From positions 38,372-64,001 of the forward strand of contig JAMYWO010000174.1 of the NCBI GenBank assembly GCA_024220525.1: a stretch of DNA of 25,630 nucleotides. The letters run 5' to 3'. Of the stretch, positions 1 to 10,083 are shown piece after piece (the stretch's first letter is position 1; each line of letters opens with the position of its first letter). The stretch is from Cochliopodium minus (taxonomy: Eukaryota; Discosea; Himatismenida; Cochliopodiidae). Position numbers and translations under genes: made by a program. The notes below the pieces were generated by a model. That model saw only the letters and a list, made by a program, of their open reading frames with translations. It did no database searches and was not told the DNA's origin.

Positions 1-243
1 TTTGTTGAGGGTTTCTCTTTTCCTGCACTCGTACTTAAAATCAAAAAGATTTTTTTTGTTTTTTTTCAAAAGAGAAAGGTGATATTCTTCTTTTTTAATT
101 TCATTGGGGGTTGTGTTTTTTTCTTTTTTTTGGAGATTTTTTTTGCTTTCATGTCTACTTTGAACGGGTCTAAGCCTTGGAGACTTAACTTGCTTGTATT
201 CTCTTAGTTTGGGTGATGAAATATAATCTTTTTTGGAGAACAT
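1..243 (-). CDS. 5' end of an unrecognised basic protein (cut by window edge)
   Basis: An open frame runs from an ATG at 243-241 down to position 1 with no stop, giving 81 codons that continue outside the window. The protein starts MFSKKDYISSPKLREYKQ and is rich in Lys, Arg and Ser, with no membrane segment or recognisable domain. Such a composition is typical of a disordered N-terminal region. No GT donor is needed within the visible part. It is divergent from the small gene starting at 812, with 568 bases between them. The coding frame is supported by length in very AT-rich DNA and by a codon mix with more G and C than its flank. Function unknown. Confidence 0.6.
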   Translation of the reverse strand, partial: MFSKKDYISSPKLREYKQVKSPRLRPVQSRHESKKNLQKKEKNTTPNEIKKEEYHLSLLKKNKKNLFDFKYECRKRETLNK

Positions 244-811
244 TTTGCCTTGTTTTTTTTTATTTTTTTTTGATTTTAAAATATTAATATTTTTTTAAAG
301 CAAAAATCGCTTAAATTTTGGATTCAATTGAGAATTTGTTTCAGTTCCAAAAAGTTACTGACCAAATTATTTAGAATTCAATTCTGAACATGAAAAAGCT
401 TAATAATTGATATAATTGCCATCCAAGCAAAAAAAAAAAAAAAAGATCAAATCCTTCATGAAAGTATATGAAACTATATTACAATTTTTTCCATCAAGAA
501 ATTTGTTATAAGATTGGAGGAATTGATCATTTTTTAAACTACAAATCATTTTTTCAAACAAAGGTTGTTTGAGGATCTTTCAATTTTTTTTTAAAAACAT
601 TTAGGCAAAATCTTGAAAAATTGATAACAGGTTAATAAATATTAATAATGATTTTCAGTACAATATTAAAATAGATTTGGTGTTTTTGTTTGTTGTTTTG
701 AATAAAATAAATAGAAAGAATATTAAAAAAAAAAAAAAAAAAGTAAAATTTTGAAAAATATATACCAACAATTTTATACTCATATTTCTTTTAGTAAAAC
801 TATAATAAAAA
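244..811. other. AT-rich intergenic region between divergent genes
   Basis: This stretch is strongly AT-rich, with several homopolymer A and T runs (for example around 431-444 and 723-741). It lies between two genes that start outward, so it should hold both promoters. I see no convincing open frame, RNA gene or defined motif in it. Confidence 0.5.
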
Positions 812-1246
812 ATGAATAGACTCCCACCAAAACACGTTTACAGTATCAGTATCACCAATAAATCTGCAGGTTTGTTTATTTGAAAATTAGAAAATTAATA
901 AATATTTATAATATTATAAATAAAAAAATAAAAAGCTTCAGCAAATTGTATTGCTACCTACACAAATCACGAAGGTAATTCAACCTTTTTTTTTTGATTG
1001 AAAAGCAAAAATTTATATTTTTTATTAGGACAATCTGAAACTGTTTCCAAAAAGGTCGATAGAAATGAGACTATTACATTTGATGAGAATAAATATGAAC
1101 ATATTACAACTCAATTCATCAAAAATATCTCTAAATTGTCAGTAAAATTAGACGGAAACAAGCATTTTGAAGTCGATAACTGGAACGTTAGTTCCCCAAC
1201 TAAGAATCTCGCTGTAGAAATTACAAATGATGGAATTCGCCACTAA
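812..1246 (+). CDS. Small unknown protein, 104 aa, three exons
   Basis: Exons 812-869, 936-974 and 1029-1246 join across introns of 66 and 54 nt (both GT-AG, both phase 1) to give 315 nt ending in TAA. The protein begins MNRLPPKHVYSISITNKS and ends ITNDGIRH. It is mostly alternating polar and hydrophobic residues (for example KLSVKLDGNKHFEVDNW), which suggests a small beta-sandwich fold. It has no signal peptide or membrane segment, so it is probably cytosolic. I do not recognise the family. The clean three-exon solution and the length divisible by three make it a real gene. The next gene begins 63 nt downstream on the same strand. Confidence 0.7.
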
Positions 1247-1309
1247 ACTGCAATTTGAAAAAAGATAAATTCATTCAATTAAATTTTCTTCAATCAAAAA
1301 AAAAAATTG

Positions 1310-3023
1310 ATGAAAAAGGAATTCTTTTTTTTCTTCTTTTTATTTATTATATGTTTATTTGTGATTTCTCAATTCTTTTTATCGACCAGAATCAAAAGAA
1401 AAAAACAGAAATTTTGTAAGAATACTTGCAGCAATTATCACAAAATAATATTGGATAAATTTCCTTCTCTCGCCACAAATTATTATCAATACAATCAAAA
1501 TATCTTTCTGAAAAATGATGAATCAAAAAAATTGGATTATTGTGAAAGTCTTGCCCCATTCAAAAAGAAACATCTGAATGAATCAATTAAAAAACTCCTC
1601 CAATCAAAATCCAAAATTTTTATAGCCGTAATGTTGCATAATAATGAAAAGATTCTTCCCTATTGGTTCTCTGAATTTCAAAAATTGATTGAAATTATCA
1701 AACCCCTCTCCCCCTTTGTCTCCATCCTCGAATCTCATTCCTCTGATTTAACTCCTTTCTACGTCATCTTTCTCTCTGAATATCTCAAGACAAATGGTAT
1801 TGAACATAACGTTGAATCTCTCAACGATTTTAAACCGTAAAGATCCTTTTTAAAAATAATAAAAATTAATTATTAATATTAATTTTAAAAGTTGGGGAGT
1901 GAATTCACTGAAAGAACATGATTGGAAGGACAGAATAGATTTTTTATCATATTTAAGAAATTATGTCATTCAACCTCTTTTCAGAACTCACAACAATACT
2001 AATAATCCTCTCCATCATATCAACAATTTAAATCTTCACAATAAAAATAATAATAATAATGATAATAATGATAATAATAATAATAATGATAATAATGATA
2101 ATAATAATAATAATAATAATGATAATAATAATAACAATGACAATAATCACAAAGAAAATAAAAGTGAAACAGAAAGAGTGGGTGATAGTTGGGAAAAACG
2201 AAAGGAAGAGGAAAGGAAGAAGGAGGAGGAGAGGGAGAGAAGTTGGGTGAAAAAATTTGATAAAATTCTTTTCATGAATGATGTCACCTTTTGTTTTGAA
2301 GATGCAATCAAAATACTTTGTCATGGTGAAGAAGTGGATGTGGTGAGTGGTTTAGATATCATTTCTGTTCTTTATTCCGTCTCTTCTCCCTCTCTTTTCA
2401 ACCCTTTTCGAAAAATAGATGAGAGAATTCAAATTTTGTATGATACTTGGGTTGCTCGTGACGTGTATTACAAAAATTTTTTAATTAATTAAATTATTAA
2501 ATATTAAATAATTATTTTTTTTTTTGTTAAAAAAAATAGAACAGGAGATAAACCAAATGGATTTTTCCCATTTTTCAGAGATGAAGTGTCAAGAAAGAAT
2601 TTAGAAAAGGGAATACCGTTTTATGTTTACTGTACCTGGGGTGGAATGGTTTCGGTGAAAGCAAGACCATTTTATGAGGGATTGAAATTTAGAAGGGGAG
2701 GAGAAGGAGTGGATGCTGTTGAAGGAGAATGTCAGGCATCTGAATGTTCTTTATTTTGTCAAGATATGTGGAACAGGGGTTTCGATAAATTAGTAGTTGA
2801 TCCTTTAGTTCGCGTATTTTATAAAATTGAAGAAGCAAATTTGGCAAATCAACTTCAGAATTCTTGGGAATCAAATTATGAGAGTGAAGATGAGGGATGG
2901 GGAATTGTAAATCAAACATATTGGAGACCTGCTCCTTATTTTGTTTGGTGTTGTCCCATGTTAAATAAGTACTCAAATGATCCCTCGAATGAAAAGTGTC
3001 AATTTGCTCGTGCAATGAGATGA
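1310..3023 (+). CDS. GT69-type glycosyltransferase (CAP59/CMT1 alpha-mannosyltransferase family)
   Basis: Exons 1310-1836, 1892-2464 and 2540-3023 (introns 55 and 75 nt) give a 527-aa protein ending in TGA. Residues about 4-24 form a single hydrophobic segment (EFFFFFFLFIICLFVISQFF), followed by basic residues. This is a type II membrane anchor, so the enzyme should act in the Golgi or ER lumen. Family landmarks follow in order: IFIAVMLHNNEKILPYW, VSILESHSSD, RIDFLSYLRN, KILFMNDVTFCFEDAIK, DVVSGLDII, TWVARDV, GGMVSVKARPFYEG, ASECSLFCQDMW and VDPLVRVFY. These match the fungal CAP59/CMT1 mannosyltransferase family, whose members transfer mannose in glycan assembly. An Asn/Asp run from (AAT)n followed by a Glu/Arg-rich stretch is inserted at 2030-2250, between the RNxxxxPL and FMNDV blocks. 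The Met at 1310 is the only ATG before the anchor. The donor and exact product are unknown. Confidence 0.82.
2041..2145 (+). repeat. (AAT)n-type repeat coding Asn/Asp in the GT69 gene
   Basis: Trinucleotide AAT/GAT run in frame as Asn with scattered Asp. It lies between conserved blocks of the glycosyltransferase and is followed by a charged Glu/Lys/Arg segment, so it probably forms a surface loop. Confidence 0.85.
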
Positions 3024-3106
3024 TTATTATTAAAAATATTTATTTTTGTAAAATATTTTTGGAAAGAAATATAAGAAAATTTAATGAAATTAAATGATTT
3101 GCAATT

Positions 3107-6100
3107 CTAATAGTGCAAATTATTGTGCAAAACATTGGAAAAAAAGATATTTTCGAAAACTTTTTTCATTTTCTCTTCATTGGAAGAGAGGAGGAGAAAA
3201 GGATGTTCCAAGAGCTTGTCACAATCACTTCTTTTCTCGGGAAAAATGTCTAAGCAGTCAGAAAGAAAGTCTTTGAACGAGTTTGACCATTTTGTTGGTT
3301 TGAAAAGAGGTTCCACTCCAACTGTCACTGTCTTCCACATCGCAACATAAGGTTGGTCTTTGTGATTTGGTACGTTTCCATTGGCTTTGTAGAAAAAATG
3401 ATTAAATTAATTTAATCTCTCAATTTAATAATTTTATTACCCAATTCAGACACACAAATACCAAAACTCCAAATATCAACTTTTTCAGTAGTGATGTGTC
3501 TTTTGATCATTTCAGGAGGCATATAGAAGGGGGATCCAACCATTTCATTTATCTTCAATTTTTCTTCAGAGTTGAGTAAATGCAAATTAAGACACAATCC
3601 AAAATCAATTATCTTTATTTTTCCTGTGATACTCAACATTATATTTCCTGGCTTCAAGTCTCTAAGAATTAAAATTAGAATTAGTTGGAATATGATAAAA
3701 TTATTTAAAATTATTTAAAATTATTTAAAATTATTTAAAATTATTTAAAATAAAACTAATGTAAATAGTTGATGAGGTTTCACCTGTGAATGAAACCAGA
3801 TTTGTGCATGAATTGTAAGCCCCACAAAATTTGTTTGCAAATGAAAGCGATGTGGTCCTCATTGAATTTAAAATTTTCACAGGCCTGCTTCAAACTACCC
3901 CCTTCTAAAAATTCAGTTACAATGAAAATCTTTTCTTTGTATTCGAAACAACACATCATTTTAACAATGTTTTCGTTAACTAAGTGTTTCAAACAATTTA
4001 CTTCATTCAAATTATTAATTTTTTGTTTCGTTTTTATATTTTTCACTATTTTTATTGCCACTTTGTTTTCTTCTGTTTTACTTTTCTTTTTCAACTTTGC
4101 AAATTTCACTTCTCCAAACCCTTTCAAACGTAACAAAAATTAAAAAAAACTTTTTTCACGAATAAATAAATAAATAAAAATGAAAATAAAAATAAATAAA
4201 AATAAAAATAAATAAAAAAATTAATAATATATTCAATGATAAACGTGGAAATTATGAATACCTCCTTTTCCTACTTGATTATCGATTTTGTATACTTTGT
4301 TTGGGTCAGATTTTTGAATGAAAGCTTTTTATTTAAATAAAATAAATAAAATAAAATAAAATAAATAAAATAAATAAAATAAATAAAATAAATAAAATAA
4401 ATAAAATAAATAAAATAAATAAAATAAATAAAATAAATAAAATAAATAAAATAAATAAAATAAATAAAATAAATAAAATAAATAAAATAAATAAAATAAA
4501 TAAAATAAATAAAATAAAAATAAAATAAATAAAATAAAAATAAAATAAATAAATTAATATTTTGGAAAAAGGGTACGAAGGAGAGATTGGTAAGAAGAAA
4601 AAGAGTAGAGGGAAGAGATTTTGTTGGAAGAGGTGATACGTTCTTTGTTATCAGGAAAAAGAAGAACGAAGGTTTCATGTGAAAAAAAGTGAACGACATT
4701 GAGGAGAATAAAAAAGAGTTCAGGTGAATAATTGCTTTGTTGTTTGGGAAGAAGGGAGGATATTTTTTTTATTACTTCTTTTCCTTCTTTTGATAATTGA
4801 GAAAACCATTCACTACTCGTTATTTCTTTCCCTTCTATCTTTTCACTCCATTCTTCTTTCATTGTTATCCTTACTCTGTGTGAGGAGGAAGAGGAAGATG
4901 GTTTGTTGTCTTTGTTGGAGGGTTTGATACCTGTTGAAGCTGTTGTACCTGTCGTACCTGTTGTACCTGTTGTATTGAAAGTAGAAGGTGAGGATCTTTT
5001 GTTCTCTCTCCCTTTTTCTTTTCCTCCCCTTTCTTTCTCTCTTCTATTCTCCCTATTCTCTTCTTTGTTATTATCTTTGTTATTATCTTTGTTATTATCT
5101 TTATAATCTTTATTATCTTTATAATCTTTATTATCTTTGTTATTATCATTGTTGTCGTATTTTTCGGAGGAGTGGAGGGGTTGGGAGGAGGTGGATAAGA
5201 TTTGGTCTTTAAGGGAGGGGGAGGGGGAAGGGGAGAGGGGGTTGGAGGAAAGAGAAGGTTTTTTACGAGGAGAAAGAGGAAGAGAAGAAAGAGAAGAGGT
5301 GTTGAGGTTGGAAAGATGGTAGAGAACAGGCGTGGAGGAACCGACAGAGTGGAGAGGACCAGTAAAAGAAGAAGAATCCATAAAAAAACTATTTCCTCCT
5401 CCTCTCTCAAATCCATTGCTATTCAGCATCATATCTCCATTGTCACTGTCTCTATTGTCTCTGCTGTCCCTGTAGTCTCTGCTGCTATCCCTGTTACTAT
5501 CTCTGTTGCTGTCTCTGTTACTGTCATAATTACTGTTACTATCTCTGTTGGAACTCTTGGGATGGTTGTTGTTGAGAATGTCTCTTTCTCTTCTATTTTT
5601 TGCTCTTTCCTTGATGCTTTTGAGAGTTTCGTGAGGAGAATCAAGAAGGAGAGAAGAAGTGGGGGAGGCATTATGAGGAATACCAGTAGAATTGTTGTGG
5701 GAATCATGTTTAAATGAATCATTGTTTGGTGTTGCAAAAAGAAAAGAGTCCCTCTTGTCTGTGTTAGAATCTCTTTTGTCTGTGTTAGAATCTCTTCTGT
5801 CTCTGTCAGTGTTATTTGAATCACTCAATAGGGAATCTCTCTTTTCAAGGCTGAGAATGCTGGGATTAGAATGAAGTTTTTCAATGAATTGAAGTTTCCC
5901 CAACAAGGTGCTTTCATCACTTGTTCGGGGTGTGTTACTTTTAGAAGAAGCTTGATTTTCACTTGGAGACGAGGAATCAGTATCATGATTGTCGTTGTTC
6001 TTTTCATTATTCTTTTCGTTGTTCTTGTCATTATTCTTTTCGTTACTCTTTTTGGGGAGTTTGGTATCAATGTTTGAATGATCAATTTTGGGAGACAAAT

Positions 6101-7622
6101 TAGTCTGGGATTTAGAAACAGAAGAGGAAAGAGAAGAATCACGAGACTTGGAGGAGGGTTTTTTCTTCCAAAATTTTAATTTTGAAAAAAAACTCTTTTT
6201 CTCCACCACGAGTTTTTCTTCTCCTATTGGACTCTCTATTACATCCCCACTATTGACAGTATTATTTGTGAGAGGAAGCGAAGTTAAAGAAGAAGATTTG
6301 TTATTGTTTTTTTTATTTTTTTTGTCCTCATTCTTGTTGTTACTCCCGTTCTTATTATTGTTCTCATTCTTGTTATTGTTCTCATTCTTATTATTGTTCT
6401 CATTCTTATTATTGTTCTCATTCTTGTTATTGTTCTCATTCTTATTATTGTTCTCATTCTTATTATTGTTCTCATTCTTATTATTGTTCTCATTCTTATT
6501 ATTGTTCTCATTCTTATTATTGTTCTCATTCTTATTATTGTTCTCATTCTTGTTATTGTTCTCATTCTTATTATTGTTCTCATTCTTATTATTGTTCTCA
6601 TTCTTATTATTGTTCTCATTCTTATTATTGTTCTCATTCTTATTATTGTTCTCATTCTTATTATTGTTCTCATTCTTGTTATTGTTCTCATTCTTATTAT
6701 TGTTCTCATTCTTATTATTGTTCTCATTCTTATTATTGTTCTCATTCTTGTTATCTTTGGGAGAGAGAGGTCCATTGTTGTTGTGATGATCATTTTTAGA
6801 GGAAGGAAGAGAAGGAGAAGAGTTTAAATCTTTGGCAATAGGAAAAGAATTGAAAAAAGAGAAAAAAAGAAAGTTTTTATCTAAAAAATTAAAACTTTTT
6901 TTTAAGAAAAAATGAAAAGAAAAGTCAAGAGAAGCTTTGTTCTTTTTAAAAAAAGGAGAGAAAAATTCTTGAAAAAGATTGGGATGTTCCAATGAAATTT
7001 TTCTGTGAGAAAGAGAAGAAGTGTAAAGTTTAGAGTAAATCAAAAAGATGGAAGAATGAAAAGGCAATAATCTCCTTTTGTAAAGATAAAAACTGGAAAT
7101 GAAGAAAAGAGAATAGTTGAGAATTAAATTTCTATATGAATAAAGAAGAGCAGAAGAAGATCTCATGGTTTCACTTGTTTCTTTGGAATCAGTGTAAAAA
7201 AGATAGACATTTTTTTTCTCTTTTCTATTTGATTGGATTATGTGATAGATATTTTGGTTAATTTCTATTAGTGGTTTTATAATTTTTGACCATATCCCTT
7301 GCAATTTTTGCCATTCTTCTTCATTCTCTTTAATTTCAATTTTATCCATCCATCTCTTATATTTTTTGTATTTCAATTGATTGGATAATAAATCATTTGA
7401 TTTGTTGTTTTTGGAATTCAAAATATTTCTTTGTATGGAGAATTTATAATAATTCAATTCTTTATTTTCTATTAGATTGCAATCTTCGTTCGTCAAATGA
7501 ATCAAAGCAAAATTATTGTTTCCTTTTTCTTTTGAAATACTGTCCAAATCTAAATCAACAAAGCTATCTGCAATGTATAAATGCTCGATAATTTCTTTGC
7601 TTTTTTGTATAATTGGTTCCAT
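3107..7622 (-). CDS. DSP-like pseudophosphatase fused to a Ste20/PAK-like protein kinase
   Basis: Exons on the minus strand are 7622-4577, 4324-4262, 4120-3784, 3661-3441 and 3384-3107 (TAG). All four introns are GT-AG (252, 141, 122, 56 nt), phases agree, and the total is 3945 nt, 1314 aa. The N-terminus (about 1-210) reads like a dual-specificity phosphatase: IIEHLYIADSFV, then NYYKFSI, then RSSSALLYSYRN and YLYKRRLLPFHSS. The catalytic HCxxGxxR site is replaced by a stretch around FYTDSKETSE with no Cys, so it is probably inactive. The middle is low complexity: KNENNN repeats, then Ser/Asp/Arg- and Lys-rich tracts. The kinase (about 1020-1310) shows GKGGFGEV, VAIKIVKNI, IHRDLKPGN, IIDFGL, GSPFYMPPE and DIWSFG, so it should be active. 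Exon 1 could instead stop at the TAA at 4554-4556 as a separate protein, but the phase match favours one gene. Confidence 0.72.
3709..3752. repeat. 10-bp tandem repeat in a kinase intron
   Basis: About four to five copies of a unit reading TTATTTAAAA lie inside the 122-nt intron (3662-3783) that splits the HRD motif of the kinase. It is not coding. Confidence 0.8.
4336..4553. repeat. 9-bp AT minisatellite within the first kinase intron
   Basis: More than 20 near-perfect copies of the unit ATAAATAAA fill most of the intron at 4325-4576. The few variants differ by single A insertions. The repeat contains only A and T. It lies between the last codons of the low-complexity exon and the 63-nt exon that carries the start of the kinase domain. 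Confidence 0.9.
6337..6757 (-). repeat. 18-bp coding tandem repeat (KNENNN) in the kinase-fusion gene
   Basis: About 22 copies of an 18-bp unit, read on the minus strand as Lys-Asn-Glu-Asn-Asn-Asn, without any frame break. Variation between the copies that I can see is an AAT/AAC swap, which is synonymous. The outermost copy on the low-coordinate side is degenerate (Gly-Ser in place of Glu-Asn). Confidence 0.92.
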
Positions 7623-7711
7623 TTTTTTTTTATAAAATATAAAAATATAAATCAAAAAAAAAAAATAAAGGATTTATATTCCCTCTCAATCTTTCAAAGA
7701 AGGAAAATAAA
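7623..7711. promoter_or_regulatory. 89-bp bidirectional promoter region
   Basis: Only 89 bases separate the ATG of the kinase-fusion gene (7622, minus) from the ATG of the propeller-like gene (7712, plus). Both promoters and 5' UTRs must fit here. It is nearly all A and T, apart from a short mixed patch near 7680-7705. I can name no specific motif. Confidence 0.5.
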
Positions 7712-9776
7712 ATGAATAAAGATTGGAAAAAATTAATTGATGATCAAATTGCAGATAAAGTGATTTTTGATAATGCTTTTAAAATTCCAAATTCAGTCAA
7801 GGTAAAAAGATTTTCAACTAAAGTTCGTTCAATAAATAATAATCGTTAAAAAAGTCTTCTTCACAACCAAATATTTCAATCAATAATAAAGGTAAAATGG
7901 TTATATTCTTTCTAAATTCGGAGACAGATAAAATAAATTATCTTATTGGTGAAATAATTGATGGAGAAATCAAATGGGGAGAAACAATAATTGTTGGAAA
8001 TGGATTTAGACCAAAAGCAATTATCACTGATTCTGATGAAGTAATTGTTGTTTATTCCACGATCTCAGAAACAAATAATGCACAAAGAATAAATTCAAAA
8101 ATAAAGTATAGAATGGGAAATATAATTGAAGAATCCAAAAAAATTGAATGGACCAAAACAGAAAAAGAAATCTGTGGAGGATATTATCCATCTATCTCTC
8201 TAAATGAAAGAGGATTGATTGCACTTTCTATTTCATGCAAAGAAATTTTTGTTCAAATAATTTTTGGTTTTTTTGATATTTCCAACAAAGAGGAGGAATT
8301 GGAGAAAAGATTAAAGTGGTACAAACAAAATCCTGCAGCTATGATTCACCAAAAAGAAGCCACTCTAATTTTGACCAACCAAAACTTTATCCTTCTTTCT
8401 TCTCTTTCTACCCTCTCCTCTTCTCTTTCTTTTTCAATTGCTCGTCTCAATAATTTTGGCTCCAACAATGACACCAATCTAATTAATAATATTGAAAATA
8501 ATGATAAATTAAATAATAATAATGAATTAAATAATAATATTGAAAATAATAAATTAAATAATGATAAATTAAATAATAATAATGAATTAAATAATAATAT
8601 TGAAAATAATAAATTAAATAATAATAATGATAAAAGTTATAATGAAAGTAGGAATAAAAGTAAAAAAATTGTTAATAAAACAGAAATAGAAAAAGAAAGA
8701 GAAAGAGAAATAGAAGAAGGAAAAAAAGAAAGAGTGGATGGAGAGTTTATAAAATGGACAAAAACTTATAAATATGATAATGGATGTCAAGCAAGTATCA
8801 CATTTGATAATCAAACAAATACTTTGTTAGAAAGTCATAAAAGTGAAAACAGATCTTCTCTTTTTTTTCATCTTTCCCGATTTTCTCCTCTTTCCCACAA
8901 TATTAAATATAGAGCCAGTGTTAAATATGACAACGGAGGTTTTTTTTCCTATTACTTATTTATATTACTTATTTATATTATTTATTATTTATTATATATT
9001 ATTTATTATTTATTATATATTATTTATTTATATTATTTATTTATATTATTTATTTATATTACTCATTTATATTATTTATTTATATTATTTATTATATATT
9101 ATTTATTTATATTATTTATTTATATTACTTATTTATATTATTTATTTATATTACTTATTTATATTACTTATTTATATTATTTATATTATTTATATTATTT
9201 GTTCTACTTTAAAAAACTACATTTTTTTTTATTAACATTGTGTTTTAAATTCTATTTTTATTGCAAAATTAATTTTTATATTTTTTATTTTTTTAATCTT
9301 TTTATTCATTTTGTTTATTATAAAATTAATTTGTTTGGTGAAAAAAAAAAGTGGATAGCAGTGCAAGTTTTTGGGGAAAAGAGACGGTATATGAGGTACA
9401 TAAATCACAAATGAATGGAACGATTTGGATGAAAAGGGGAAAAATAAAATACAAAAAAACAGAAATTTCCAAAATAAGTTTAAAAGGGACAAGTAAAAGT
9501 TGTTTAAACATAAACAATCCAAACATGCCTCCTCTTCTCTCTCTTTTACACTTAGGGTTTTCTGTTTTTGAAATTGATTTTCACCGAAGTGCGTTTTCTT
9601 TCATTATCGGTAATCTTTCTCCTGGTCTCCATGTCAACAACGTTCTCCACAATCCCAATTCTTTCCTCTTACGTGACTGGCTCCTCATCTTTTCTTCTTG
9701 GCTTTACGATCATTCCCCTTCTTCCTCCCTCAATGACTACCTATACAAAAATAATGATAAAAATAGTAATATTAAT

Positions 9777-9820
<44 letters not shown>

Positions 9821-9842
9821 TAATAATAACAATAATAATAAC

Positions 9843-9879
<37 letters not shown>

Positions 9880-9915
9880 GTAGTAATAATAATAATAATA
9901 ATAGTAATAATAATA

Positions 9916-9987
<72 letters not shown>

Positions 9988-10005
9988 GTAATAATAATAA
10001 TAATA
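7712..10005 (+). CDS. BNR-like beta-propeller protein with possible PLC-like region, 3' end lost
   Basis: Exons are 7712-7801, 7855-8938 and 9352 to at least 10005 (introns 53 and 413 nt, phases 0 and 1). The first two exons hold degenerate repeats: GFRPKAIITDSDEVIVVYS, GGYYPSISLNERGLIALS, NGCQASITFDNQTNTLLESH and, across the second splice, VDSSASFWGKETVYEVHKS. This resembles sialidase/BNR-type propeller blades with a 'G..PSI...G..VEVHxS' pattern. After that comes LHLGFSVFEIDFHRSAF and further aliphatic text resembling the start of a PI-PLC X-type barrel, a weak call. The protein then enters an Asn run and meets the ambiguous base at 10006. Beyond it the frame reads into sequence that belongs to an RBR ligase, so the true C-terminus is missing. 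An Asn-rich ~60-bp repeat splits the propeller. No signal peptide is seen. Substrate and role are unknown. Confidence 0.55.
8478..8632 (+). repeat. ~60-bp coding tandem repeat, Asn-rich
   Basis: About two and a half imperfect copies of a unit coding for DKLNNNNELNNNIENNKLNN lie inside the second exon of the propeller-like gene. The frame is kept. Confidence 0.75.
8949..9203. repeat. AT-only minisatellite in the propeller-gene intron
   Basis: Irregular tandem array built from TTATTTATATTA-like units with TTACTTA variants. It occupies the first two thirds of the 413-nt intron at 8939-9351, the longest intron in the window. It reads open in one frame as Ile/Tyr/Leu text, but that is a result of composition. 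Confidence 0.85.
9765..10005 (+). repeat. (AAT)n run ending at the ambiguous base
   Basis: About 80 AAT/AAC/AGT codons read as Asn with scattered Ser and Thr in the propeller-like gene. The run ends at the single n at 10006. Long trinucleotide runs of this kind are a common place for short-read assemblies to break. Confidence 0.9.
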
Positions 10006-10006
10006 N
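10006..10006. other. Ambiguous base, probable assembly join
   Basis: This is the only non-ACGT base in the window. It separates an (AAT)n run from sequence that is identical to the extreme end of the window on the other strand. The protein frame also changes across it: the Asn frame continues to a nonsense tail, while the RBR frame reads as poly-Ile upstream. Both facts point to a join rather than a simple miscalled base. Confidence 0.75.
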
Positions 10007-10083
10007 TGAAAATCTCTTTTCTTCAATCCAAAAAGAAAAAATATTCAGATTGTCCTAATCCTCAATGTGATGTAAGAAAATTT
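10007..10083 (+). repeat. 77-bp segment identical to the window's right end (inverted)
   Basis: Positions 10007-10083 match the reverse complement of 25630-25554 base for base. The match starts right after the n and ends at an A/T difference at 10084. It covers the end of one exon and the first 12 bases of the following intron in both RBR genes. Beyond it the two genes are only moderately similar. Confidence 0.95.

Noticed and set aside
2028-2324. Minus-strand open frame with a long Ile run opposite the GT69 gene
   Set aside because: Reverse complement of the Asn repeat. It has no conserved features and the plus strand encodes a well-matched enzyme.
4271-4699. Minus-strand frame reading FIYFIYFIY
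   Set aside because: It is the translated 9-bp AT minisatellite inside an intron, open only because the unit has no stop in that frame.
6337-6757. Regular 18-bp array considered as CRISPR-like
   Set aside because: Units are directly adjacent with no unique spacers, and they keep a coding frame.
6088-6786. Plus-strand frame with LLLFSF repeats that looks like a multi-pass membrane protein
   Set aside because: It is the antisense of the KNENNN repeat. The sense strand is part of a 3-kb open exon with a kinase downstream.
8943-9351. Open reading of the propeller-gene intron as a Leu/Ile/Tyr membrane protein
   Set aside because: It is AT-only minisatellite text. Removing it with GT-AG borders restores the repeat motif across the splice.
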